Below, one piece after another: positions 17,189 through 29,036 of a stretch of DNA of 34,667 bases. The translations under genes were made by a program, and so were the position numbers. The stretch comes from Burkholderiaceae bacterium (GTDB lineage: Bacteria; Pseudomonadota; Gammaproteobacteria; Burkholderiales; Burkholderiaceae_C): the NCBI GenBank assembly GCA_024709845.1, contig JANJVX010000243.1:1-34667 (forward strand), given 5' to 3'. The notes under the pieces were generated by a model. The model ran no database searches. It saw only the letters and a program-made list of their open reading frames with translations, and was not told the DNA's origin. Position 1 is the first letter of the stretch. Each line of letters opens with the position of its first letter.

Positions 17189-17935
17189 ATGTCCAGCCCC
17201 AAAGTCCTTTTCGGCTTCCATGCCGTGGGCGTGCGCCTCAAGACGGCGCCGCAATCCATCATCGAAATCTATTACGAGGCCACGCGCCGCGACGCACGCA
17301 TGCGCCAGTTCCTGGACCGCGCCAGGGAGGCGGGCGCCCGCCTGATCGAGGCTGACAGCCTGCGCATCGCCAAGCTGGCCGGCAGCCACGGCCACCAGGG
17401 CGTGGCCGCGCGCGTGGAGCCGGTGGCCCAGGTGACCTCGCTAGACGAACTGCTGGAACAACTCGAAGCCGACGGCGTGGAGCAACCCCTGCTGCTGGTG
17501 CTCGACGGCGTGACCGATCCGCACAACCTCGGCGCCTGCCTGCGCGTGGCCGATGGTGCGGGCGCCCATGCCGTGATCGCCCCCAAGGACCATGCCTCGG
17601 GCATCAACGCCACCGTGGCCAAGGTGGCCAGCGGCGCCGCCGAGACCATGCCGTATTTCATGGTGACCAACCTGGCGCGCACGCTCAATGAGCTGAAGGA
17701 GCGCAACATCTGGATCATCGGCACCAGCGACGATGCACCCAAGACCATCTACCAGGTGGACCTGAAAGGCCCCGTGGCACTGGTGCTGGGCGCCGAGGGC
17801 GATGGCATGCGCCAGCTCACGCGCAAGACCTGCGACGAGCTCGTCGGCATCCCCATGAAGGGTGCGGTCGAGAGTCTGAATGTGTCCGTGGCCAGCGGCA
17901 TCTGCCTCTATGAGGCCCTGCGCCAGCGCAGTTGA
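17189..17935 (+). CDS. rlmB: 23S rRNA (guanosine-2'-O)-methyltransferase
   Basis: Methylates the 2'-OH of G2251 in 23S rRNA using SAM. The 248-residue protein has an N-terminal substrate-binding domain (KVLFGFHAVGVRLK onward) and a C-terminal SpoU/TrmH knot. The SpoU motifs are DPHNLGACLRVADGAG (motif 1), LVLGAEGDGM (motif 2) and IPMKGAVESLNVSVA (motif 3), all intact. It is followed 2 bp later by the sirtuin ATG, so the two are co-transcribed. The start codon has a -10-like hexamer immediately upstream and no ribosome site, suggesting a leaderless transcript. Confidence 0.96.
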   Translation: MSSPKVLFGFHAVGVRLKTAPQSIIEIYYEATRRDARMRQFLDRAREAGARLIEADSLRIAKLAGSHGHQGVAARVEPVAQVTSLDELLEQLEADGVEQPLLLVLDGVTDPHNLGACLRVADGAGAHAVIAPKDHASGINATVAKVASGAAETMPYFMVTNLARTLNELKERNIWIIGTSDDAPKTIYQVDLKGPVALVLGAEGDGMRQLTRKTCDELVGIPMKGAVESLNVSVASGICLYEALRQRS

Positions 17936-17937
17936 GC

Positions 17938-18675
<738 letters not shown>

Positions 18676-19266
18676 TCAGGGCAGCTGCGACAGGTAGTCG
18701 GCCACGGCCTTGGCTTCCAGCTCGGTCAGGCGTGAGGCCACGAGGTGCATGGCCTCGTTGTCGTTGTTGCGGATGCGCTGGTTGAAGTCCTTGAGCTGTG
18801 CCAGCAGGTAGCGCGAGTTTTGCCCGGCCAGGCGCGGCAGGTTGGTGGAACCGGCCGCGTTTTCACCATGGCAGGTGGTGCACGCCGGCACACCGGACCA
18901 GCTGTTGCCCTTGGTGTAGATGTAGCGGCCCACGGGCACCAGATCCGCGTCGGAAACGCGGTGGGTGCGGGCCTTCCTGGCGGCGAAGAAGTCGGCGAGC
19001 GCCGCGATGGCCTCGTCGGACAGATCGGCCACCTGCGGGGCCATGGTTTCGCTGACACGCTTCTTGGACTTGAAATCCTGCATCTGCTTGACCAGGTACT
19101 CGCGGTTCTGCCCCGCCAGCGACGGGAAGATGGGCGAGGTGGCATGTCCCTCCGCGCCATGGCAGGTGGCGCAGCGGCTGCTGACCAGGGATTCGGCGGT
19201 GGGCTCGGCGGCCCAGGCGGCGGGTGCAATGAGAGCGCAGGCGAGCGCGAATGTGTGCAGTTTCAT
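18676..19266 (-). CDS. Cytochrome c4-like dihaem cytochrome c, periplasmic
   Basis: A 196-residue electron carrier with a signal peptide (cleavage after AAWAA, residue 20). It has two haem sites, CATCH (32-36) and CTTCH (129-133), in two similar halves. Likely methionine ligands are M75 (SETMAPQV) and M173 (NEAMHLVA). Cytochrome c4 feeds electrons from the bc1 complex to cbb3-type oxidases. The frame is open upstream to 19362, but the signal peptide fixes the ATG at 19266. It stands alone, tail to tail with the sirtuin gene. Confidence 0.93.
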   Translation of the reverse strand: MKLHTFALACALIAPAAWAAEPTAESLVSSRCATCHGAEGHATSPIFPSLAGQNREYLVKQMQDFKSKKRVSETMAPQVADLSDEAIAALADFFAARKARTHRVSDADLVPVGRYIYTKGNSWSGVPACTTCHGENAAGSTNLPRLAGQNSRYLLAQLKDFNQRIRNNDNEAMHLVASRLTELEAKAVADYLSQLP

Positions 19267-19409
19267 GGAATGGGCAGTGCAAACGGAAGGATCGGTACAG
19301 CATCCATTGTTGTACCAATCGCCAGGTTTTGCATGAAAGGGAAATGTCTTGACCCGTGTCATGTGTTCACCGGGCCGTCGGGGGGCTTTCGGATGGCGAA
19401 AACGTCGAA

Positions 19410-19429
19410 GCTGTCACGAAGCTGACAGC
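19410..19429. promoter_or_regulatory. Dyad/PhoB-like box upstream of the substrate-binding protein gene
   Basis: GCTGTCA-CGAAGC-TGACAGC has perfect 7-bp arms. It can also be read as two 11-bp-spaced heptamers, CTGTCAC and CTGACAG, resembling a pho box (CTGTCAT-N4-CTGTCAC) with the second half degenerate. It lies 60 bp before the ATG, where an activator would sit. A weak -10 (CGATAG, 19447-19452) follows. Confidence 0.45.
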
Positions 19430-19488
19430 GTGAACATGGCATTTGCCGATAGCCTGCGCCACCTTCGTACTTCAGGCGTATCCACACC

Positions 19489-20655
19489 ATGAGCCGTCGT
19501 CATTTTCTCTTGCGTGCCACCCAGGCACTGGCCGCCACCGGGCTTCCTGCCTGGGCCCACACCACCCGCGCGGCAGACATCGAGCTGCCCGCGCGGCAGC
19601 TTACGCTGGGCTGCTCCATCGCGCTGTCGGGGCCCCTGGGGGCAGCGGGGGTCGAGCAGGTGGCAGGCATGCAGGCCGCCTTTGCCGAGGTCAATCGCCA
19701 GGGGGGTATTCATGGCCGGGAAATCCTGCTCGACATCAAGGACGACGGCTATGTGCCTGCCAACACCCTCCAGAACGTGACCGGGATGGTGGATTCGCAG
19801 TCGGTGTTTGCCCTGATATCGCCCCTGGGCACGGCCAACACGGCGGCCATCCTGCCTCTCATCGAGGGCAAGGGGATTCCGACCGTCGGCCCGATCACGG
19901 GAGCTCCATCGGTGCGCAGCCCGCAGCAGCGCAACATCTTTTTCGTGCGGCCCAGCTACGCCGACGAGGCACGCCGACTGGTGCAGCAGATGGTGGCCAT
20001 GGGCCTGCGCCGCATTGCCATCGTCTACCTCGACAACCCGTTCGGCAAGGAGGTGCTGGGCTATATGTCCTCGGCGCTGGATGAAGCGCAGGTCGAACGC
20101 GCTGGTGCCTATGCGCTGGCGGTGGACGGCAGGAACGGCGAGGAGGTGGCCGAGAAGGTGTTTGCCGACGGCCCTGGCGCCGTGCTGCTGGCCACCACGG
20201 GCGTGGCCAACACGGCTTTCGTGCTGCCTTTTCGTGCCCGGGCCAAGAGCGTGCCGCTGGCGGGGCTGTCGGTCACCATTTTTGTCTCGGAACTGCCCAA
20301 GCTGGGCGAAGGAACCCGTGGCATGGCGGCGGTGCAGGTGTTCCCCGATGCGACATCCAGCAAGTCGATGATGGTGCGCCGCTTCCAGAGCACGATGAAG
20401 TCCACCGGTGCCAAGCCCGAGTTCTTGACCAGCGGCAGCAGCCTGGAAGGCTGGATCAATGCCCAGGTCATGATCGAAGGCCTGCGCAATGCGGGCAAAG
20501 ACCTGACGCGCGAGCGGCTGCGCGCCGGACTGGCGGGCATTCGCTCGCTGTCGTTTGGCGACTTCAGCGTCGGCTTCGGCAACAAGGCGCCTTACGTGGG
20601 CTCCAGCTCCATCTATCTGGCCATCTATGCCGAGAACGGGCGCCGCCTGAGCTGA
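19489..20655 (+). CDS. ABC-type substrate-binding protein, branched-chain amino acid (LivK/HAAT) type
   Basis: A periplasmic binding protein of 388 residues. The start MSRRHFLLRATQALAAT carries a twin-arginine signal (SRRHFLL), so export is probably by Tat in folded form. The mature part has the type I fold pattern: TLGCSIALSGPLG, EVNRQGGIHGREI, DNPFGKEVLGYM. Members of this family bind amino acids, amides, urea or aromatic acids, and the ligand is not evident here. No permease or ATPase genes adjoin it. Instead a cytosolic hybrid kinase follows after 206 bp, which could mean an orphan sensor role. A dyad lies upstream. Confidence 0.88.
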   Translation: MSRRHFLLRATQALAATGLPAWAHTTRAADIELPARQLTLGCSIALSGPLGAAGVEQVAGMQAAFAEVNRQGGIHGREILLDIKDDGYVPANTLQNVTGMVDSQSVFALISPLGTANTAAILPLIEGKGIPTVGPITGAPSVRSPQQRNIFFVRPSYADEARRLVQQMVAMGLRRIAIVYLDNPFGKEVLGYMSSALDEAQVERAGAYALAVDGRNGEEVAEKVFADGPGAVLLATTGVANTAFVLPFRARAKSVPLAGLSVTIFVSELPKLGEGTRGMAAVQVFPDATSSKSMMVRRFQSTMKSTGAKPEFLTSGSSLEGWINAQVMIEGLRNAGKDLTRERLRAGLAGIRSLSFGDFSVGFGNKAPYVGSSSIYLAIYAENGRRLS

Positions 20656-20764
20656 AGTGCCCCGCATCGCTCGGTGCGGTTGAAAACGGGCCTCCGTCGC
20701 CGTCGCCTGCTTGCGATAGCTCAAACAGAGCCGGTATCGCCCCCCCGGATGCTGGTTTGCCGCG

Positions 20765-20793
20765 TTGACGCCTCGCCAGTGGGCTGCTGTACT
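20765..20793 (+). promoter_or_regulatory. Sigma-70-type promoter for the hybrid kinase
   Basis: TTGACG (20765-20770), a 17-bp spacer and TGTACT (20788-20793) form the best -35/-10 pair I found in the window. Transcription would start near 20800, leaving a leader of about 60 nt, so the kinase need not depend on read-through from the preceding gene. Confidence 0.55.
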
Positions 20794-20811
20794 GCTTGCA
20801 CCCTGCGGCCG

Positions 20812-20830
20812 GGCGAGACGGACTCTCGCC
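20812..20830 (+). other. Hairpin in the kinase mRNA leader
   Basis: GGCGAGA-CGGAC-TCTCGCC gives a perfect 7-bp stem with a 5-nt loop, 31 nt before the ATG and 21 nt before the AGGAG ribosome site. There is no T-run, so it is not a terminator. It could affect translation or mRNA stability. Confidence 0.4.
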
Positions 20831-20861
20831 TGCGCGGCGGCACCATGCAACAGGAGAGGCC

Positions 20862-25211
<4,350 letters not shown>

Positions 25212-25224
25212 CGTTCACATCGTC

Positions 25225-26133
25225 TCAGCGCTGCCGGGCCACGAAGCGGTTGCGTCCGGCGCTCTTGGCCTCGTACAGGGCGGCATCGGCCAGGTCCACC
25301 AGTGCCTGCGGGCTCTCGTCGGCCTGTGGCACGAGAGTGGCCACGCCCAGGCTGATGGTGGCATGGCTGTGCGTGGCCGAGTGCGCGTGCTCCAGCCCCT
25401 GAGCCAGCACCCCCGCGCGCATCTGCTCTGCGAGAAGGGTGGCACCCGCGCTGCCGGTGGCGGGCAGCACCGCAGCAAACTCCTCACCGCCGCAACGCGC
25501 CACCAGGTCGGTGGGCCGCGTCACGCTGGCGGCCAAGGCCCGGGCTACCTGGATCAGGCACTGGTCGCCCTGGGGGTGGCCGTAGTGGTCGTTGTAGGCC
25601 TTGAAGTGGTCGATGTCGATGGAGATGAGAGAGATGGGCGTCTGCTCGCGCGCCGCTCGGCGCCATTCCACGGCCAGAAAATCGTCGAACCGGCGCCGGT
25701 TGCTGATGCCGGTCAGGTGGTCCTGCGTGGTCAGCCGCTCCAGCAGGTCGCGGCTGCGCTTGAGTTCAATGTGGTTGCGCACCCGGGCCTGCACGATGGA
25801 GGGGCGGATGGGCTTGACGATGTAGTCGATGGCGCCCATGGACAGGCCCCGCGCCTCGTCCTCTTCCTCGTCGCGCGATGAGACGAACAGCACCGGAATG
25901 CGGGCCGTTGCCGGTTGGGCCTTGAGGCGGCTGCACACCTCGTAGCCATCCATGCCGGGCATCATCACGTCCAGCAGAATCAGGTCGGGCGGATCGGCCG
26001 CCGTGGCCAGGGCCAAGGCCCGCTCGCCATTGATGGCGACCTTGACCTTGTAGTGCTCTTTCAGTACGGCCGAGATCACCTGCAGGTTCTCGGGGGAGTC
26101 GTCCACCACCAGAATGGTTGCCGGGGTTTCCAT
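25225..26133 (-). CDS. Response regulator with diguanylate cyclase output (REC-GGDEF)
   Basis: A 302-residue, PleD/WspR-type protein that makes cyclic di-GMP when phosphorylated. The receiver domain (1-120) has D11-D12, the phospho-acceptor D55 (ILLDVMMPGMDGYEV) and K108 (YIVKPI). The GGDEF domain begins at DHLTGISNRRRF. GGEEF is at 215-219, and RPTD at 206-209 is the inhibitory RxxD site. GGAG 7 nt before the ATG at 26133 supports the start. It is tail to tail with the hybrid kinase, whose HPt domain is a natural phosphodonor. This pairing is an inference from adjacency. Confidence 0.94.
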   Translation of the reverse strand: METPATILVVDDSPENLQVISAVLKEHYKVKVAINGERALALATAADPPDLILLDVMMPGMDGYEVCSRLKAQPATARIPVLFVSSRDEEEDEARGLSMGAIDYIVKPIRPSIVQARVRNHIELKRSRDLLERLTTQDHLTGISNRRRFDDFLAVEWRRAAREQTPISLISIDIDHFKAYNDHYGHPQGDQCLIQVARALAASVTRPTDLVARCGGEEFAAVLPATGSAGATLLAEQMRAGVLAQGLEHAHSATHSHATISLGVATLVPQADESPQALVDLADAALYEAKSAGRNRFVARQR

Positions 26134-26202
26134 CGCGTGTCTCCGTCGCGCATTCGGCTAGGCAAGAGTGTTACCGAATGTTCTTCTTTGAGAAAAGCAT
26201 AC

Positions 26203-26234
26203 GCGGTTTGACACGGCGGTGTGGCAAAAACCGC
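26203..26234. other. Nested inverted repeat between REC-GGDEF and the chromate transporter genes
   Basis: GCGGTTT (26203-26209) pairs with AAACCGC (26228-26234), and inside it ACAC (26211-26214) pairs with GTGT (26219-26222). The remainder of the 198-bp gap (26134-26331) shows nothing else clear. It could be a terminator for the chromate genes, though without a long T-run, or part of the regulator's promoter region. Confidence 0.35.
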
Positions 26235-26331
26235 CCGGGGACTGCGCTGGATCAATGCGCGCTGCTCCCCTGTGGATCGTCTGCGTGAGGAGTGTTCCGC
26301 GAAATCCATTCAGGGCATGCCGCCCAGCCCC

Positions 26332-26925
26332 TCACACCCAGCCCAGCATCCCCAGCAGCGCGCCCGCGCCCAGCATCCATAGCAGGTGCAGTTTGGTGCG
26401 CCACACCAGCAGCATCACGGCGGCTGTCAGCAGCCACAGCGGCGCGTCGGTGGCGGGCTGGCCCTGGGCGCGGCCCAGCACCCAGGTGGCCGCCATCAGC
26501 AGGCCGATGACCAGTGGCGCCATGCCCTGCTTGAAGGCGCGCACTGCTCGCCGCTCGCGGTTGCGGTGGGCCCAGCGCGTGGCCAGCCAGGTCAGCGTGG
26601 CGCTGGGCAGCATGATGCCCAGCATGCACAGCGCCGCGCCCAGCAGCCCGTAGGCCCAGCCCATGGCTCCCGGGCCGCCCGCATTGAGCCCCACATGCCA
26701 GCCCAGCAATGCGATGAACAGCACGTTGGGGCCGGGCGCGGCCTGGGCAATGGCGATGCTGGCGTTGAACTGCATCTCGGTCAGCCAGGCGTTGCGGTCC
26801 ACCAGGAAGCGGTGCATGTCGGGCGCCGTGGCAATGGCGCCGCCCACGGCCAGCAGAGAGATCGAGAGGTAATACAGGAACAGGTGCAGCCAGTCCAGCG
26901 GCTGCAGGGTGATGGCGTGCGTCAT
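26332..26925 (-). CDS. chrA: Chromate transporter, short-chain CHR subunit (second)
   Basis: A 197-residue inner-membrane protein with one CHR domain: LAVGGAIATAPDMHRFLVD near the N-terminus, then AQAAPGPNVLFIALLGWHVG, the conserved PGPN motif of the family, and about six hydrophobic segments. Paired short CHR proteins are thought to work together as one chromate efflux unit with opposed topologies. The frame is open to 27171, but the upstream part is antisense or other-frame reading. ATG 26925 overlaps the stop of the first subunit as ATGA, giving translational coupling and fixing the start. Confidence 0.88.
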   Translation of the reverse strand: MTHAITLQPLDWLHLFLYYLSISLLAVGGAIATAPDMHRFLVDRNAWLTEMQFNASIAIAQAAPGPNVLFIALLGWHVGLNAGGPGAMGWAYGLLGAALCMLGIMLPSATLTWLATRWAHRNRERRAVRAFKQGMAPLVIGLLMAATWVLGRAQGQPATDAPLWLLTAAVMLLVWRTKLHLLWMLGAGALLGMLGWV

Positions 26926-27503
26926 GGCGCAAGCTTTCGCCAGGTCAGCACGCAGGCAGCGCCGCCCACCACCAGCAGCAGGCCGTACAGCGGCACGCGC
27001 AGCCAGACGATGGCGCTGAACGACACGGCAGCGATCACCGCGCACAGCGCAGGCCCCAGCGGGTGCGTGCGCAGTGCCACCGCCAGCTTCAGGCCCATGC
27101 CGCCGATCAGACCGGCCGCCACGGCGCCCATGCCGCGCAGCGCGCCCGCCATGGCCGGGTGGCTGGCCCATTGCGCATAGACCAGCGCCACCAGCAGCGC
27201 GATGGCCAGCGGAAACGACAGCATGCCCGCCAGCGCCGCGAAGGCGCCGCGCAGGCCGAAATGCCGGTCGCCGATCATGATGGAGAGATTCACCACGTTG
27301 GGCCCCGGCATCACCTGGGCCACGGCCCAGTCTTCCAGGAACTCCTCGTTCGTCATCCAGCGCTTCTTCTCCACCAGCTCGCGCTGCACCACGGCCACCA
27401 CGCCGCCAAAGCCCTGCAGGGCCAGCCAGGTGAAGGACCAGAACAGGTCGGCCGGATTGCGGGGCCGGGGGCGGACATCGGAAAGCGGGTGATCGGGGGC
27501 CAT
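26922..27503 (-). CDS. chrA: Chromate transporter, short-chain CHR subunit (first)
   Basis: A 193-residue inner-membrane protein with one CHR domain: FTWLALQGFGGVVAVVQREL, then AVAQVMPGPNVVNLSIMIG with the PGPN motif, and about five to six hydrophobic segments. It forms a two-gene unit with the next subunit through a 4-bp overlap. The open frame runs to 27551, but the first 16 codons of that longer form are the translation of repeat copy C. I therefore chose ATG 27503 (MAPDHPLSDV). Family members export chromate or, in some cases, related oxyanions. No chrB regulator is visible nearby. Confidence 0.9.
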   Translation of the reverse strand: MAPDHPLSDVRPRPRNPADLFWSFTWLALQGFGGVVAVVQRELVEKKRWMTNEEFLEDWAVAQVMPGPNVVNLSIMIGDRHFGLRGAFAALAGMLSFPLAIALLVALVYAQWASHPAMAGALRGMGAVAAGLIGGMGLKLAVALRTHPLGPALCAVIAAVSFSAIVWLRVPLYGLLLVVGGAACVLTWRKLAP

Positions 27504-27514
27504 GAATTTGAATG

Positions 27515-27570
27515 AAAAACGGCTTTTGCGCTTATAAATAAAGCGCCGCAAGCTATTTTAATAATAGCAA
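27515..27570. repeat. Dispersed Comamonadaceae-type repeat, copy C
   Basis: Contains ttgcgcttataaataaagcgc followed by gcaagctatt and the perfect palindrome GCTATT-N5-AATAGC (27552-27568). The block aaagcgc-(cgc/aac)aagctatttt is shared with copy A read on its minus strand. It lies in the divergent gap between the chromate genes and the FAH gene and probably carries or adjoins promoter sequence. Confidence 0.75.
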
Positions 27571-27662
27571 TCACGATTGAATGCTATGTGCGCCAATGGT
27601 ACGCTTGCGGCCACCCGCCTGCCGTGCGGGCGCTCCCTTCCTTGTTCGCAGGAATTTCCAAC

Positions 27663-28508
27663 ATGAAACTCATCCGCTACGGCCACCCAGGGGCCGAGCG
27701 CCCGGGCCTCATCGATGCCCAGGGCGTGCTGCGCGACCTCTCCATGCTGCTGGCCGACATCGGCCCCGCGCAGCTGGCCCCCCGCACCCTGGCGGCATGG
27801 GCCGCCATCGACGCCGCGCGCCTGCCCGCGATCGATGGCCAGCCGCGCCTGGGCTGCCCCGTGGGTGGCGTGGGCAAGATCGTCTGTGTGGGCCTGAACT
27901 ACCGCGACCACGCGCTTGAAGCGGGCATGCAGCCGCCCGCTGAGCCCGTGCTGTTCATGAAGGCCGTCACCGCGCTGAGCGGCCCGAACGACCCGCTGCA
28001 CATCCCGCCTGGCGCGCTCAAGACCGACTGGGAAGTGGAGCTGGGCATCGTCATCGGTACACGCGCGCGCCATGTGAAGGAAGCCGATGCATTGGGGCAT
28101 GTGGCGGGTTACGTGCTGGCCAACGATGTGTCCGAGCGGTCGTACCAGATCGAGCGCGGCGGCCAGTGGGACAAGGGCAAGAGCTACGACAGCTTCGCGC
28201 CCATCGGCCCGTGGCTGGTCACGGCCGACGAAGTGCCCGACCCGCATGCCATCGACCTGTGGCTGGAGGTGAACGGCCAGCGCGTGCAGAACGGCAGCAC
28301 GCGCAACTTCATCTTCGGTGTGCCCACGGTGCTGGCCTACATCAGCCAGTTCATGACGCTGGAGCCCGGTGACATTGTGCTGACGGGTACCCCGGCGGGC
28401 GTGGGCCTGGGGCAGATGCCCGCGCCCTGGTTTCTGAAGCCCGGCGATGGGGTGCGCCTGGGCGGCACCGGCCTGGGCGAGCAGGTGCAAACCTGCGTGG
28501 GCGGCTGA
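27663..28508 (+). CDS. Fumarylacetoacetate hydrolase (FAH) family protein
   Basis: A 281-residue metal-dependent enzyme of the FAH/hydratase-isomerase family, which cleaves or isomerises beta-dicarbonyl acids in aromatic and sugar-acid breakdown or decarboxylates oxaloacetate. Family blocks are CVGLNYRDHALEAG, DWEVELGIVIG (metal-binding glutamates), GYVLANDVSERSYQ (metal-binding aspartate) and DIVLTGTPAGVGLG. No other catabolic gene is near, so the substrate is open. AGGAA upstream of ATG 27663 supports this start over the longer frame from 27588. The stop abuts that of the opposing DUF6150-like gene with no gap. Confidence 0.9.
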   Translation: MKLIRYGHPGAERPGLIDAQGVLRDLSMLLADIGPAQLAPRTLAAWAAIDAARLPAIDGQPRLGCPVGGVGKIVCVGLNYRDHALEAGMQPPAEPVLFMKAVTALSGPNDPLHIPPGALKTDWEVELGIVIGTRARHVKEADALGHVAGYVLANDVSERSYQIERGGQWDKGKSYDSFAPIGPWLVTADEVPDPHAIDLWLEVNGQRVQNGSTRNFIFGVPTVLAYISQFMTLEPGDIVLTGTPAGVGLGQMPAPWFLKPGDGVRLGGTGLGEQVQTCVGG

Positions 28509-28793
28509 TCAGCCCAGTTTTCCGCGCAACGCGTGGCTGGTGTCGCGCCAGCCCGCCTTGTTCGCGAAGGGCACCTTGAAGATCTTGAGCGCCGCCTGTT
28601 TCTCGTGCTTCACCCGGAAGATCCGGAAACTGGCCTGTTCTTCATAGTGCACGAAGCACCACAGCGCGTCGCCCTCGGCCTGCTGGGGGTAGTGGACCTC
28701 ATGCCAGCACAGGTCGGCCTGGCTCTCGTAAGGCACCTCGAACACCGTCGCATCGGCCTTGTTTTCGTATTTCACTTCCAGGATTTTTGCCAT
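28509..28793 (-). CDS. Small tandem-repeat protein, DUF6150-like
   Basis: A 94-residue protein built almost wholly of about six imperfect units of roughly 13 residues with the pattern V-x-[YFH]-x-x-[KQ]-A-x3-[IVW]-[FH]-x. Examples are VKYENKADATVFE, VPYESQADLCWHE, VHYEEQASFRIFR and VKHEKQAALKIFK. Alternating aromatic and aliphatic residues suggest stacked beta strands. It resembles the family I know as DUF6150, which has no established function. There is no signal peptide, so it is probably cytosolic. ATG 28793 with GGAAAGAG upstream is preferred over an earlier start at 28853. Confidence 0.78.
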   Translation of the reverse strand: MAKILEVKYENKADATVFEVPYESQADLCWHEVHYPQQAEGDALWCFVHYEEQASFRIFRVKHEKQAALKIFKVPFANKAGWRDTSHALRGKLG

Positions 28794-28868
28794 GGGTGTC
28801 TCTTTCCGGGGGGCTGAAAGGGCGCCACCTGCCGAGGGTGGGGCGGCTGCCATGGGCGCAGGGTAGCC

Positions 28869-28905
28869 AAAAAAACGCCAGCCCGGCGGCTGGCGCGGGC
28901 TGGCG
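28869..28905 (-). terminator. Intrinsic terminator downstream of the lipoprotein gene
   Basis: On the minus strand, CGCCAGCCC (28905-28897) pairs with GGGCTGGCG (28884-28876) over 9 bp with a 12-nt loop, followed directly by seven T (28875-28869). It lies about 130 bp after the lipoprotein stop and before the DUF6150-like gene, so it should insulate the two. Confidence 0.8.
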
Positions 28906-28928
28906 AAACAACTCGATACCTTGTGCGG

Positions 28929-28949
28929 GATGGGTGCACCCGACCCATC
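28929..28949. other. Hairpin 3' of the lipoprotein gene
   Basis: GATGGGT-GCACCCG-ACCCATC has perfect 7-bp arms and a 7-nt loop, and lies between the lipoprotein stop and its terminator. It has no T-run. It may protect the 3' end of the mRNA. Confidence 0.4.
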
Positions 28950-28994
28950 GCATCACAGTTGGAGCCAAAAATCGCCGGAAGACCCATGCAATGG

Positions 28995-29020
28995 CCGCTT
29001 CCTGCTATCAAATTTGGCTC
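28995..29020 (+). repeat. Possible degenerate fragment of the dispersed repeat
   Basis: ccgcttcctgctatcaaattt resembles the gcgctt...gctat(t/c)aaa end of the repeat family seen in copies A-D but lacks the second arm. It could be a decayed remnant or chance. Confidence 0.3.
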
Positions 29021-29036
29021 CCCGGTTGGGCATTTC

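Noticed and set aside
20662-20679. CCGCA-N8-TGCGG hairpin after the binding-protein gene as a terminator
   Set aside because: Only a 5-bp stem and no T-run; too weak to annotate.
27504-27551. N-terminal extension MRRFIYKRKSRFSFKF of the first chromate subunit
   Set aside because: These codons are the translation of repeat copy C; the family start fits ATG 27503.
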